DNA from: Parietaria judaica
Lineage: Eukaryota > Streptophyta > Magnoliopsida > Rosales > Urticaceae
Direction: 5' to 3'
Assembly: GCA_954871525.1 (NCBI GenBank)
Contig: OX940864.1
Coordinates: 19,958,001-20,022,000, forward strand
DNA: 64,000 nt
Shown here one piece after another: positions 12,263 to 23,441 of this stretch. The position numbers and the translations under genes are program-made. The notes under the pieces are model-generated. The model did no database searches. It had not been told where the DNA came from and saw only the letters and a list, made by a program, of their open reading frames with translations. Numbering within the stretch: the stretch's first letter is position 1; every line of letters starts with the position of its first letter.

Positions 12263-13209
12263 AGTGATCTTGCCATCCTACCTCGCATGTCATCTACAAG
12301 GTCATCCGTCACAATCCATGTAAGTTAACAATTAATCATATTGATTAGTTCATACTTACTTGTATAGATATTTATTTACAATAAGCGATAATATTTCAAA
12401 CAACTTGATTGCAATAGAAATAAAGGATTTCGATGTCATTTTAGGCATGGATTTCCTAGGAAAGTATAATGTAGTTATAGATTACCACTGACGAAGAGTG
12501 ACCTTTCGGCCACCCGATGGAAAGAAGTTTACGTTTGAAGGGAGGTTACTAAAAAGGCCCAAGATGATGATTTCGGCAATGCGAGCTAAAAAGATGTTAA
12601 CAGCAAGATGCACAGGTTTTCTAGCTACGGCGATCGATAAGTCAAGGGAAGACAAGACACAATTGGCCGATGTTCCTATTGTTCGGGATTTCGAAGAAGT
12701 TTTTCCAGAAGAACTCCCTGGGATACCACCTTAGCGAGAAATATCTTTAGGAATAGAAGTCTCGCCAGGGACAGAACCTATTTCAAAGAAACCATATCGA
12801 ATGGCGCCAGCTGAGTTGAAAGAGCTCCAAGATAAGTTGAAGGAACTTTTAGAAAAAGGGTTTCATACGTTCTAGCCATTCTCCTTGGGGCGCACCGGTG
12901 TTATTCGTGAAGAAGAAGGACGGATCTTTTCGGATGTATATCGATTATCGGGAACTCAACAAGGTGACGATTAAAAGCGATATCCGCTTCCAAGGATTGA
13001 CGAATTATTTGATCAACTTAAGGGTGCCACAGTATTTTCTAAGATCGGCCTTCGGTCGGGATATCACCAGTTGAAGGTGTTAGAGGAAGACGTGGCCAAA
13101 ACGGCTTTTTGGACTCGATACATCATTATGAATTCTCAGTCATGCTTTTTGGACTTACAAATACACCAGCAGCCTTCATGGATCTAATGAATCGACGTAA
13201 GGGATTTCA

Positions 13210-14388
13210 GTGGTCTCGGCAAAGGTCGAAGCAGTGAATGATTGGAAGACGCCAAGGAGTGTCACGGAGGTTAGAAGTTTTCTTGGTCTAGCGGGCTATT
13301 ATCGAAAATTTGTGGAAGGATTCTCCAAGATTGCAGCTCCACTTTCAGCTCTTACTCGTAAGGGAAAGAAGTACGAATGTTGCCAGAAGTGCGAAGAGAG
13401 TTTTCAAGAGCTGAAGAGAAAACTGACGACTGCCCCAGTGCTCACTATTCCTTCAAGCAATGAACCATTAGTGATCTTTAGTGACGCTTCTAAAACGGGG
13501 TTAGGAGCTATACTCATGCAAAATGGGAAAGTTGTTGCCTACGCTTCTCGGCAATTGAAAGTGCACGAGAAAAACTACCCGACTCATGATTTTGTGTTAG
13601 CGGCTGTGGTTTTTGCATTGAATAAATGGAGACATTACTTATATGGAGTTAAATGTGAAATCTACACCAATCATCAAAGCCTCAAGTACATCTTCACCCA
13701 AAAGGAGCTTAATATGAGGCAAAGAAGGTGGCTTGAACTAGTCAAGGACTACGAATGTGAGATACACTATCACCCTGGGAAGGCAAACAAGGTGGTAGAT
13801 GCACTGAGTAGGAAAGAGAATACGAGCCCGGTGCCCATTCAAGGACTTCCGCAACAACTCCAAGACGAGTTAAGGAACCACGAGATCGAGCTCGTTTTGG
13901 GATGTTTGGCTAGTTTGACGATGCAACCGACCATATTTGAAGACATAGGCAATGCTCAGAACAATGACCCAGAGCTAAAAGAACTCATTGACAGAGTTCG
14001 AGAAGGGATGGAGACACGTTTTAACCTTTCCGATAAGGGAGTACTCTTCTACGAGGACAGATTATGTGTGCCCAACGACAATGCCATCCGAAGTCAGATA
14101 CTTTTGGAAGCACACAAGATGCCCTATTCTGTCCATCCAGGAGTTACGAAGATGTACCAAGGGTTGAAAGAACACTTTTGGTGGTCGGGTATGAAGAAAG
14201 ACGTGGTTGACTTTGTGAGTAAGTGTTTAACTTGTCAAAGGGTTAAAGCCGAGCATCTATTTCCAGCTGGTGAATTGCAGCCGATTGAAATCCCGGAATG
14301 GAAATGGGATCAGGTTGCCATGTATTTTGTAGTAGGATTGCCTAAAACTAAGGAAGGCTATGATGCAATATGGGTAGTGGTAGACTGA
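13210..14388 (+). pseudogene. RNase H/integrase N-terminal remnant, unit 3
   Basis: 392 residues, identical in translation to the unit 1 remnant, with Val129, Asn154 and Tyr372 at catalytic positions and a terminal TGA. Confidence 0.87.
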
Positions 14389-14649
14389 CAAACAAAATCT
14401 ACCCACTTTTTACCGATTAAGATTTCCTTTTCGATAGAGAGACTGGCGGAGATCTATGTTGCCCACATTGTCCGACTACATGGAGTACCTCTCTCAATTA
14501 TTTAAGACAGAGATGCACGATTTACTTCACAGTTTAGGAAGTCTGTACAGAAAGAACTGGGCACCCAGCTCAAGTTTAGTACAGCATTTCCTCCACAGAC
14601 TGACGGACGATCAGAAAAAAAAAAAAAAACCATCCAGACATTAGAAGAC

Positions 14650-15300
14650 ATGTTGAGAGCTTGCATTTTAGATTTTGGTGGCGGGTGGAATAAGAAACTG
14701 CCTTTGATAGAATTTTCCTACAACAACAGTTTCCAAACTTCTATCGGGATGGCACCATACGAAGCTTTATATGGTAGAAAGTGTAGATCACCAATCCATT
14801 GGGTTGAGAGTGGAGGAAACCGACTAGAGAAGACTGATCTCATAAGGGAAGCGACTGAAGCAATCAAAGTGATTCGACAAAGAATGGAGACAGCCCAAAG
14901 CCGACAAAAGAGTTACGCTAACAAGCGGAGGAGACCTTTTGAGTTTCAAGTGGGTGATGCGGTGTTTTTAAAGATTTCCCCTCTCAAGGGCGTGATGCGG
15001 TTTGGTAAGAAGGGAAAGTTGAGCCCTAGATACATTGGGCCATACGAGATCTTAGAAAGGATTGGAAAAGTTGCTTACCGACTAGCTCTTAGTCCGGATT
15101 TAGCAAAGGTGCACAATGTGTTTCATGTGTCGATGCTTAAAACGTATATTGCGGACCCGTCACATATAATAGAACATGAACCGCTCGAGATACACGAAGA
15201 TCTTACTTATGAAGAAGTCCCTATCAAGATCATTGACATAGAAGAACGGGTGTTACGCAATAAAGTGATCCCATTAGTCAAAGTTTTGTGGAGAAACTAG
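14650..15300 (+). pseudogene. Integrase C-terminal/chromodomain-like remnant, unit 3
   Basis: 216 residues, identical in translation to the unit 1 remnant at 4283-4933. Confidence 0.85.
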
Positions 15301-15385
15301 AAGCGAGAAGAAGCAACATGGGAACGAGAAGACGACATGAGGATTAGGTTTCCACACCTATTCTAATTTTCGGGACGAAAATCCC

Positions 15386-15400
15386 AAAAGGAGGAGTGAT
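15386..15400 (+). promoter_or_regulatory. Polypurine tract, unit 3
   Basis: AAAAGGAGGAGTGAT directly before LTR4. Confidence 0.75.
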
Positions 15401-17430
15401 TGTGATAACCCACAATTAATTAGGTGAGTTGTTATCTTTTTGTTTATATTTTTATTTTAGGATTTTTCTTGCAAATAATATATTAGTTTTAACATATTGA
15501 AAAAAAAAATATTTTTTTTAGGGTAAAAAGGGAGCTGCGAAAATTAGATATTTAGGGTTTTATATTAGGCTTAGGGTTTCATATTTTCCACAAAGTCTCT
15601 CATATCCTCATTATCTCCAAAACCTAGAAAATTTATAGAGAGAATAGAGTGAAAAATCATTGAGTCTTCAATCTCCCCAGCCAGAAATCTTCTTCTTCTT
15701 CCATAATCAAGGTATGAGTTGCTTATTCTATTAAATCCCAATTTTATTTTCGTAATTTCGAGTAGCAGAATTTTGTCGAATTTTTATCTCCCAAACTTAG
15801 CAGCGGTTTAGGCTGAAATTTTAATAACAACTTCTATTAGGATCATAGAAGTCCCAGATTTAATTTCAGAATTTTTGGAGCTCTAAATCGCTCGAAATCG
15901 TATTTTCAATTTTTAAAATTTCTGGAAAAACGATAAAATTCTGCAGATCAGATTTTCGTTTTTAATTTTTAAAATGCATACAGTCCGAATTGGAGATTTT
16001 ATGTAGAGATAGGTTTTATAGAGAATCCAATTTCTAGAATGTTTTGTGTTTTAAGAAATTTGAAAATCTTTCAGGATCTAGCCCGAAATCGAGTTAGAAG
16101 AATCTGGCCGAACAAAAAAAATCGATATATCTCATAGTTAGAGTTCTCTTTTGAAAATTTTCAAAACACGAAAGTTCTTCGTTTTCGAAAAATAATGGCA
16201 GTTTGTTAAGAACACTTTTTCCAATTACTTACGTATTTTATTATATCGAGAAAATACCTCAAATCTCCTTTAGTCTTTATGTCAAGTTCTAGGAATGTTT
16301 TTGCAAGTGATCAAACCAAATTTTTACTTGGGTAATTATTATCTAGGAATATCGCTCGTAGATGTATCTTCGTCGGAGTCGCGAGAAGGATTTTCGTAGC
16401 GATTCAGGTGAGTTCAACCTCACTGCAGTACGAATTTGTTTGAAAATAAAAGTACATTTGAACATGTTTATCGTGTGTTTTGTTTGAATATGTTGGATGT
16501 GTGAAAAATGTTTGCTTGTTATATTGATTCATGAATGACTGCATTAGATATTTTATGATGATTCAACGACGTTGAAACGTCGCGAAAGATTTATTATTAT
16601 GTGACGATCGATGTGATTGTCGAGATATGAAGAATGTCATTAATGATGAATGGTAATATACGATGTGAAAATTGTGAAAATGATTATTTTGGTTATGGAT
16701 GAATCTTCTTGTCATTCATGCATGTTAACAATATAAACAAGTATAACATAGGAATTAAGTGTCGTGCCCCCTCTATCGAGCGAGTCGTGTGAGGCTTATG
16801 ATGTTTTAAAAAGATCCCAATAAAAGAGAGAATGGGACGATGATTAGATTTCTCCCCGAGTTGAAAGGAACGAAGAAGGGATTAATCTGACGGTATCATG
16901 AACCGTCCAATATATTGACCTTAGGCTTCGGGACATGTGCACCCCCGTCGATCTATTGAGTCTCGCGCGAATGAAGTGGTACGTACACAACGGTGATCAC
17001 CTAGGACAAGATTAGTAATAGATCCTAAAACGTAAAATGATGCATAATTGGACATTTGCATGTTATTGTTTTTTGTAAGTTATTTTTGTGAGAAAATAGT
17101 TGTATCTCACTGAGCTTTTAGCTCACACAAAATGTTTTTCGTTCGTACTGTAGGTAAGAAACCTATGATATGATTTCGTGGTGGATTGGAAGGTGACAGT
17201 GGAGGATGTGCGAGGGATTGGGTGAATGGGTAATCACTGTGAAGACGTTTTCCGCATATTTATTCCGTACATGTTCTTAGTTTTAAAAAGGGAATCCCTG
17301 ATAAATAGTTTTAATATTTTATTTATTTATTTACTTTTAAGTTATTCGAAGAAAAAAAAATGGCCAAGTATTTTCAAAGAATTTTAAAGTAGTCAGTAAG
17401 TGACGGCTTCGAAAAAGTCGGGTCGTTACA
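15401..17430 (+). repeat. LTR 4 of the gypsy array (2030 bp, complete)
   Basis: TGTGATAACCC to GTTACA, one base shorter than LTR2 and LTR3 through an A-run near 17350. It shares TTTCGAG with LTR2 and has TTTTAATATTTT in place of TTTTACTATTTT near 17310. Confidence 0.93.
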
Positions 17431-17432
17431 GT

Positions 17433-17444
17433 TGGTATCAGAGC
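17433..17444 (+). promoter_or_regulatory. Primer binding site, unit 4
   Basis: TGGTATCAGAGC two bases after LTR4. Confidence 0.9.
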
Positions 17445-18391
17445 AGTGATCTTGCCATCCAACCTCGCATGTCATCTACAAGGTCATCCGTCACAATCCA
17501 TGTAAGTTAACAATTAATCATATTGATTAGTTCATACTTACTTGTATAGATATTTATTTACAATAAGCGATAATATTTCAAACAACTTGATTGCAATAGA
17601 AATAAAGGATTTCGATGTCATTTTAGGCATGGATTTCCTAGGAAAGTATAATGTAGTTATAGATTACCACTGACGAAGAGTGACCTTTCGGCCACCCGAT
17701 GGAAAGAAGTTTACGTTTGAAAGGAGGTTACTAAAAAGGCCCAAGATGATGATTTCGGCAATGCGAGCTAAAAAGATGTTAACAGCAGGATGCACAGGTT
17801 TTCTAGCTACGGCGATCGATAAGTCAAGGGAAGACAAGACACAATTGGCCGATGTTCCTATTGTACGGGATTTCGAAGAAGTTTTTCCAGAAGAACTCCC
17901 TGGGATACCACCTTAGCGAGAAATATCTTTAGGAATAGAAGTCTCGCCAGGGACAGAACCTATTTCAAAGAAACCATATCGAATGGCGCCAGCTGAGTTG
18001 AAAGAGCTCCAAGATAAGTTGAAGGAACTTTTAGAAAAAGGGTTTCATACGTTCTAGCCATTCTCCTTGGGGCGCACCGGTGTTATTCGTGAAGAAGAAG
18101 GACGGATCTTTTCGGATGTATATCGATTATCGGGAACTCAACAAGGTGACGATTAAAAGCGATATCCGCTTCCAAGGATTGACGAATTATTTGATCAACT
18201 TAAGGGTGCCACAGTATTTTCTAAGATCGGCCTTCGGTCGGGATATCACCAGTTGAAGGTGTTAGAGGAAGACGTGGCCAAAACGGCTTTTTGGACTCGA
18301 TACATCATTATGAATTCTCAGTCATGCTTTTTGGACTTACAAATACACCAGCAGCCTTCATGGATCTAATGAATCGACGGAAGGGATTTCA

Positions 18392-19246
18392 GTGGTCTCG
18401 GCAAAGGTCGAAGCAGTGAATGATTGGAAGACGCCAAGGAGTGTCACGGAGGTTAGAAGTTTTCTTGGTCTAGCGGGCTATTATCGAAAATTTGTGGAAG
18501 GATTCTCCAAGATTGCAGCTCCACTTTCAGCTCTTACTCGTAAGGGAAAGAAGTACGAATGTTGCCAGAAGTGCGAAGAGAGTTTTCAAGAGCTGAAGAG
18601 AAAACTGACGACTGCCCCAGTGCTCACTATTCCTTCAAGCAATGAACCATTAGTGATCTTTAGTGACGCTTCTAAAACGGGGTTAGGAGCTATACTCATG
18701 CAAAATGGGAAAGTTGTTGCCTACGCTTCTCGGCAATTGAAAGTGCACGAGAAAAACTACCCGACTCATGATTTTGTGTTAGCGGCTGTGGTTTTTGCAT
18801 TGAAGAAATGGAGACATTACTTATATGGAGTTAAATGTGAAATCTACACCAATCATCAAAGCCTCAAGTACATCTTCACCCAAAAGGAGCTTAATATGAG
18901 GCAAAGAAGGTGGCTTGAACTAGTCAAGGACTACGAATGTGAGATACACTATCACCCTGGGAAGGCAAACAAGGTGGTAGATGCACTGAGTAGGAAAGAG
19001 AATACGAGCCCGGTGCCCATTCAAGGACTTCCGCAACAACTCCAAGACGAGTTAAGAAACCACGAGATCGAGCTCGTTTTGGGATGTTTGGCTAGTTTGA
19101 CGATGCAACCGACCATATTTGAAGACATAGGCAATGCTCAGAACAATGACCCAGAGCTAAAAGAACTCATTGACAGAGTTCGAGAAGGGATGGAGACGCG
19201 TTTTAACCTTTCCGATAAGGGAGTACTCTTCTACGAGGACAGATAA
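18392..19246 (+). pseudogene. RNase H/integrase remnant, unit 4 (early stop)
   Basis: 284 residues matching the first part of the 392-residue remnants, with Lys for Asn in the ALNKW region. It ends at a private TAA before the integrase zinc finger. Confidence 0.85.
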
Positions 19247-19338
19247 TGTGTGCCCAACGACAATGCCATCCGAAGTCAGATACTTTTGGAAGCACACAAG
19301 ATGCCCTATTCTGTCCATCCAGGAGTTACGAAGATGTA

Positions 19339-19874
19339 GTTTTGTTATGACTACGTTTATTTTAATTTTTACTATATTATTTGCACAGAATTAAATATGA
19401 TTTCATCTCCCTAGACAAATGATTTTAATACGTAAAGAATTCAATATGTGAATTTCAATATTTTTGTAGCATATAATCTAACTCATGAAAGTTTTGTTTT
19501 TTATTGCGATTTTGAAAACGTGAGATGGTGTTAATCCTTTGTCATTCCCTTCAGATTTTTAAAGCTTAAAATTTAATTGATATGTTTCTTTTGATTGTTT
19601 ATTGTGAAATGTACGTGTTTTTATAATTCATTTTAGTCACTAAAATGCATGATAGGTTGTAAAAATATATGTTGATTATGGAAGCCACTTATGATAAAGA
19701 ATAGTGGAGAGCTTCAAATCTTGGTCATGGTATTCATTGATGACATTATTAATAGATGAATAGACTTTTAATATATATTAAATATATTAAGTATAGTTTC
19801 TATTTATATTTAAATTAATAAAAATTATCAAAAACATTAAAAAAAAATTTGTTGACTAATCAGATGTTATCTTG
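19339..19874. other. AT-rich spacer after the array break
   Basis: No coding sequence, repeat boundary or known motif is visible. The sequence bears no resemblance to the gypsy unit. Confidence 0.6.
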
Positions 19875-20301
19875 GGCCCTGTTTGGTAGTCAATTCAAAA
19901 ACTTCTATTTTTTATTTTGCAATTCTTTATAATTATAGTGTTATAAATTATTGCAGATATTTTTAAATAACTGTTTGGTACATATCTTTATTTTTTTATT
20001 TGAAATAATGGAAAAATAGAAAATATGTTTGTTATATTTTTCTATTTTTTTTTTTCAAAAAAATTAATTTTTTAAACATCATCAAAATATAACATATAAT
20101 AACATACATAATACATAATAAAAAGTTACATATACTATAAACCCACTTCTCAGATCTCTTCATTCAATAACACAAGTTTTCAAAAACAATTTTGCAAATC
20201 TAACCACAATAATCTACCAAACACACAATTCCTCTATTCTTTTTCAATAATTTCATTTGAAAAGTGGAAAACACTTTCCAAGATGATAACCAAACAGGGC
20301 C
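19875..20301. mobile_element. MITE with GGCCCTGTTTGG termini (PIF/Harbinger-like)
   Basis: Begins GGCCCTGTTTGGTAG and ends AACCAAACAGGGCC, so the termini are inverted repeats. TTG flanks both sides (19872-19874 and 20302-20304), giving a possible 3-bp target duplication. The interior is AT-rich and noncoding. A 3-bp duplication and this terminus type suggest PIF/Harbinger (Tourist) MITEs, but TTG is not the usual TWA target, so the superfamily is uncertain. Confidence 0.65.
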
Positions 20302-20610
20302 TTGATGTTTTGCATTGGCCTTGGCCTTGGATTTGGTTTTTAGTAATTCCATGAAATAAAACCTATGATATATTTAATTAAATATTATAAATTAACTTAA
20401 TTATTTTTAAGAGCAATAATATGCATAATTGTTCGACAATTTTCCTATTAATATATGGACAAACTCTTTAAATTTGAAATGAATATTTATTTTGAGAACA
20501 ATATTGTATTTGTCTATATTAAAATAATGTGATTTTTAAAGTTTGATATTAATATCATATGAGCCTTTCATTTACAATTCACAATAAAAAATGCAATGTT
20601 ATTAAAATTA
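20302..20610. other. AT-rich spacer, possibly body of a truncated Helitron
   Basis: Nothing codes here. The Helitron 3' terminus at 20611-20660 must belong to an element extending left, but I could not find its 5' TC start in this stretch. Confidence 0.5.
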
Positions 20611-20660
20611 TAATCGATATTTTATTGCCACCGCGCGAGGCGCGGTGCATTTCTACTAGT
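20611..20660 (+). mobile_element. Helitron 3' terminus (hairpin plus CTAG|T)
   Basis: The stem CACCGCGC / GCGCGGTG-type (20629-20647) with a GAGG loop is followed 8 bases later by CTAG (20656-20659) and T. This is the standard Helitron 3' end: GC-rich hairpin, CTRR, insertion before T. The same terminal sequence recurs on the minus strand at 38905-38955. The next element starts TCTATAAAAGG at 20662, so two Helitron-like ends sit head to tail with TA between them. Confidence 0.75.
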
Positions 20661-20661
20661 A

Positions 20662-22038
20662 TCTATAAAAGGAAAATCTACAAACATGACATGGCACAAC
20701 CAAAATCAAGAAAAATGATGATTCCTATTTTTTCCTATTTACATATTTTTTTTAAAGCAATAATTTGGCATTTATTTGCACTTAATTACATGCAACACTT
20801 AAATTTAAATACACATGTATCACAACTATATATCAACGTACAACATTTATTCGGTGAAATAACATGTCTATAAAACCTATGTTTATGTAATGAATGGTTT
20901 TTATTATATTTTCAAAAAAAAAAAAAAAAAACCTATACGAAAAAAAAAATCAAAAGATGAGGAAGAAACATACCTAACCAGTTATTCGGTTCCCAGACAA
21001 AAGTACCAAAATTCTATATCTATGTATAAGTCTCTTATTTTTATTGACTTTTATTTTAAAAATAAATTATTAAAAAATAAATTTTGGAGCGCAAACCAAG
21101 AGGCAATATGATAAATGCATTCATATTTAATTATTTATTATACTCTAACATTATAAGTCTATTCAATTTTTCCAACTTAAATGGCATTTAAGTTTTATGT
21201 TTAATGAGATACATATTTTTATAAATAAGCTTTTTATTTTTTTTTGTTAGTTTGTGTTTTGTGATTTGTTGTTCTCTCTACGCCTCACTTGATCGTACCC
21301 CTTGGTGGACTCTCCGCCTGTTCAACCGCGGGTTGCCTCTCCGCATATTCCGGTTAAGTCTTTGTGTGGTTATTTTTTGTACGTTCTTATATTTTCTGCA
21401 TTTGATTAATTTTTGTTAATGTTTTATACCGAGCAATGATATATTGTGGCTTTTACTGGTTGAACCAAATTATACCGAGCAATGATATATTGTGATAAAT
21501 TTTATTTTAAAATTGATAAATCAGATATGTTATTTGTGGTTTGTTAAATTAAGAAATAATAAATAAATTTGTGGTTTGTTAGTATAAATCAGATATGTTA
21601 TTTAGGTTATTTCTTGGTTTTGAACGTAATTTAGGTATTCAAATGTTGGTTGGAGAGATTTTAGGAGATAACAGGGGTAAAATAGTAAATTGTATATTAA
21701 GATCAAAATCGATTAAGAAGTTTTTGATAACAACAGATTTGCGAAACACCTAAATAGCAGTTAAGTTTTTAATAAAAACAAAAACTGGGCAATTTAAGCC
21801 GAACCAAACGCAGCTAATGTAAATGTGTGAATTGTTTTCAAATTATTTTCTGACTAAATTGTGACCGGTTATGCTGCTTCGAATAGGTCTTCAGGCTTTT
21901 TATCTCGATTTCCATTTTCATGACGGAGTTGAAAGAGATTACAGAACTATATAATTGGAGCACATCCATGCATAGTTACTTTCAAAATACGTTTCAAACT
22001 CATAAGTAATAATGCCTTTAATATTTAATTACATCAAA
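20662..22038 (+). repeat. Array unit 1 (1377 bp)
   Basis: Starts directly after the Helitron 3' terminus; its start lacks the extra TATA of later units (TCTATAAAAGG). Full-length type with the ACATTTATTCGGTG segment. Confidence 0.88.
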
Positions 22039-23441
22039 TCTATATATATAAAAAGAAAATCTACAAACATGACATGGCACAACCAAAATCAAGAAAATGA
22101 TGATTCCTATTTTTTGCTATTTTCATATATTTTTTAAAAGCAATAATTTGGCATTTAATTACACTTAATTACATGCAACACTTAAATTTAAATACACATG
22201 TATCACAACTATATATCAATGTACAACATTTATTTGGTGAAATAACATGTCTATAAAACCTATGTTTATGTAATGAATGGTTTTTATTATATTTTCAAAA
22301 AAAAAAAAAACCTACACGAAAAAAAAATCAAAAGATGAGGAAGAAACATACCTAACCAGTTATTCGGTTCCCAGACAAAAGTACCAAAATTCTATATCTA
22401 TGTATAAGTCTCCTATTTTTATTGACTTTTCTTTTAAAAATAAATTATTAAAAAATAAATTTTGGTGCGCAACCTTTCCAATACCGAAAAACTCAGAAAG
22501 ATAACCAAGAGGCAATATGATAAATGCATTCATATTTAATTATTTATTATACTCTAACATTATAAGTTTATTCAATTTTTCCAACTTAAATGGCATTTAA
22601 GTTTTATGTTTAATGAGATATATATTTTTATAAATAAGCTTCTTATTTTTATTTTTTTGTTAGTTTGTGTTTTGTGGTTTGTTGTTCTCTCTATTCCTCG
22701 CTTGATCGTACCCCTTGGTGGACTCTCCGCCTGTTCAACCGCGGGTTGCCTCTCCGCATATTCCGGTTAAGTCTTTGTGTGGTTATTTTTTGTACGTTCT
22801 TATATTTTCTGCATTTGATTAATTTTTGTTAATGTTTTATACCGAGCAATGATATATTGTGGCTTTTACTGGTTGAACCCAATTATACCGAGCAATGATA
22901 TATTGTGATAAATTTTATTTTAAAATTGATAAATCAGATATGTTATTTGTGGTTTGTTAAATTAAGAAAGAATAAATAAATTTGTGGTTTGATAGTATAA
23001 ATCAGATATGTTATTTAGATTATTTCTTGGTTTTGAACGTAATTTAGGTATTCAAATGTTGGTTGGAGAGATTTTTGGAGAGAACATGGGTAAAATAGTA
23101 AACTGTATATTAAGATCAAAATCGATTAATAACAAAAGATTTGCGAAACACCTAAATAGCAGTTAAGTTTTTTAAAAAAACAAAAAACTGGGCAATTTAA
23201 GCCGCACCAAACGCAGCCAATGTAAATGTGTGAATTGTTTTCAAATTATTTTCTGACTAAATTGTGACCGGTTATGCTGCTTCGCATAGGTCTTCAGGCT
23301 TTTTACCTCGATTTCCATTTTCATGGCGGAGTTGAAAGAGATTACAGAACTATATAATTGGAGCACATCCATGCATAGTTACTTTCAAAATACGTTTAAA
23401 ACTCATAAGTAATAATGCCTTTAATATTTAATTACATCAAA
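22039..23441 (+). repeat. Array unit 2 (1403 bp)
   Basis: Full-length type. It has an AAAACTCAGAAAGAT variant near 22490 where most units read AAAACTCACAGGGAT. Confidence 0.88.

Larger units (their letters stand above)
12249..15400 (+). pseudogene. Internal region 3: degenerate gypsy pol, variant A
   Basis: Matches internal region 1 at every site that separates units 1 and 2: Glu after VDALSRK, CACAGTTTAG, CATTTCCTCC, A15 tract without the extra base, intact GGAGGAG polypurine tract. RNase H/integrase remnant 13210-14388; C-terminal remnant 14650-15300. It has the same RT deletion and stop codons as all units. Confidence 0.9.
1..19338 (+). mobile_element. Tandem array of a defective Ty3/gypsy chromovirus (Tekay/Del-like), about 5.18-kb period
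   Basis: Four internal regions in the same direction are joined through single LTRs: partial LTR, int1, LTR2, int2, LTR3, int3, LTR4, truncated int4. Successive LTR starts lie 5184 and 5183 bases apart (5034, 10218, 15401). Units are nearly identical; I see only scattered single-base differences. LTRs begin TGTGATAACCC and end GTTACA, followed by a TGGTATCAGAGC primer site. The long LTR, RT/RNase H-integrase order and C-terminal chromodomain-like tail fit the Tekay/Del lineage of chromoviruses (family knowledge; lineage is inference). No unit has gag. The array enters from the left edge, so its true length is unknown, and it ends abruptly at 19338 inside int4. Confidence 0.93.
17431..19338 (+). 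pseudogene. Internal region 4: most divergent unit, truncated at its 3' side
   Basis: Has the same gag/protease loss, TAG at 17914 and RT core deletion, but differs from units 1-3 at several private sites: Arg for Gly and Gly for Arg in the 17680-17916 remnant, Lys for Asn near 18806. At the deletion point it has GAA (Glu) where units 1-3 have TAA. The RNase H/integrase remnant (18392-19246) is cut short by TTA to TAA at 19244. Similarity to the other units stops after AAGATGTA at 19338, in the integrase zinc-finger region. The rest of the element and any 3' LTR are missing. Confidence 0.88.
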
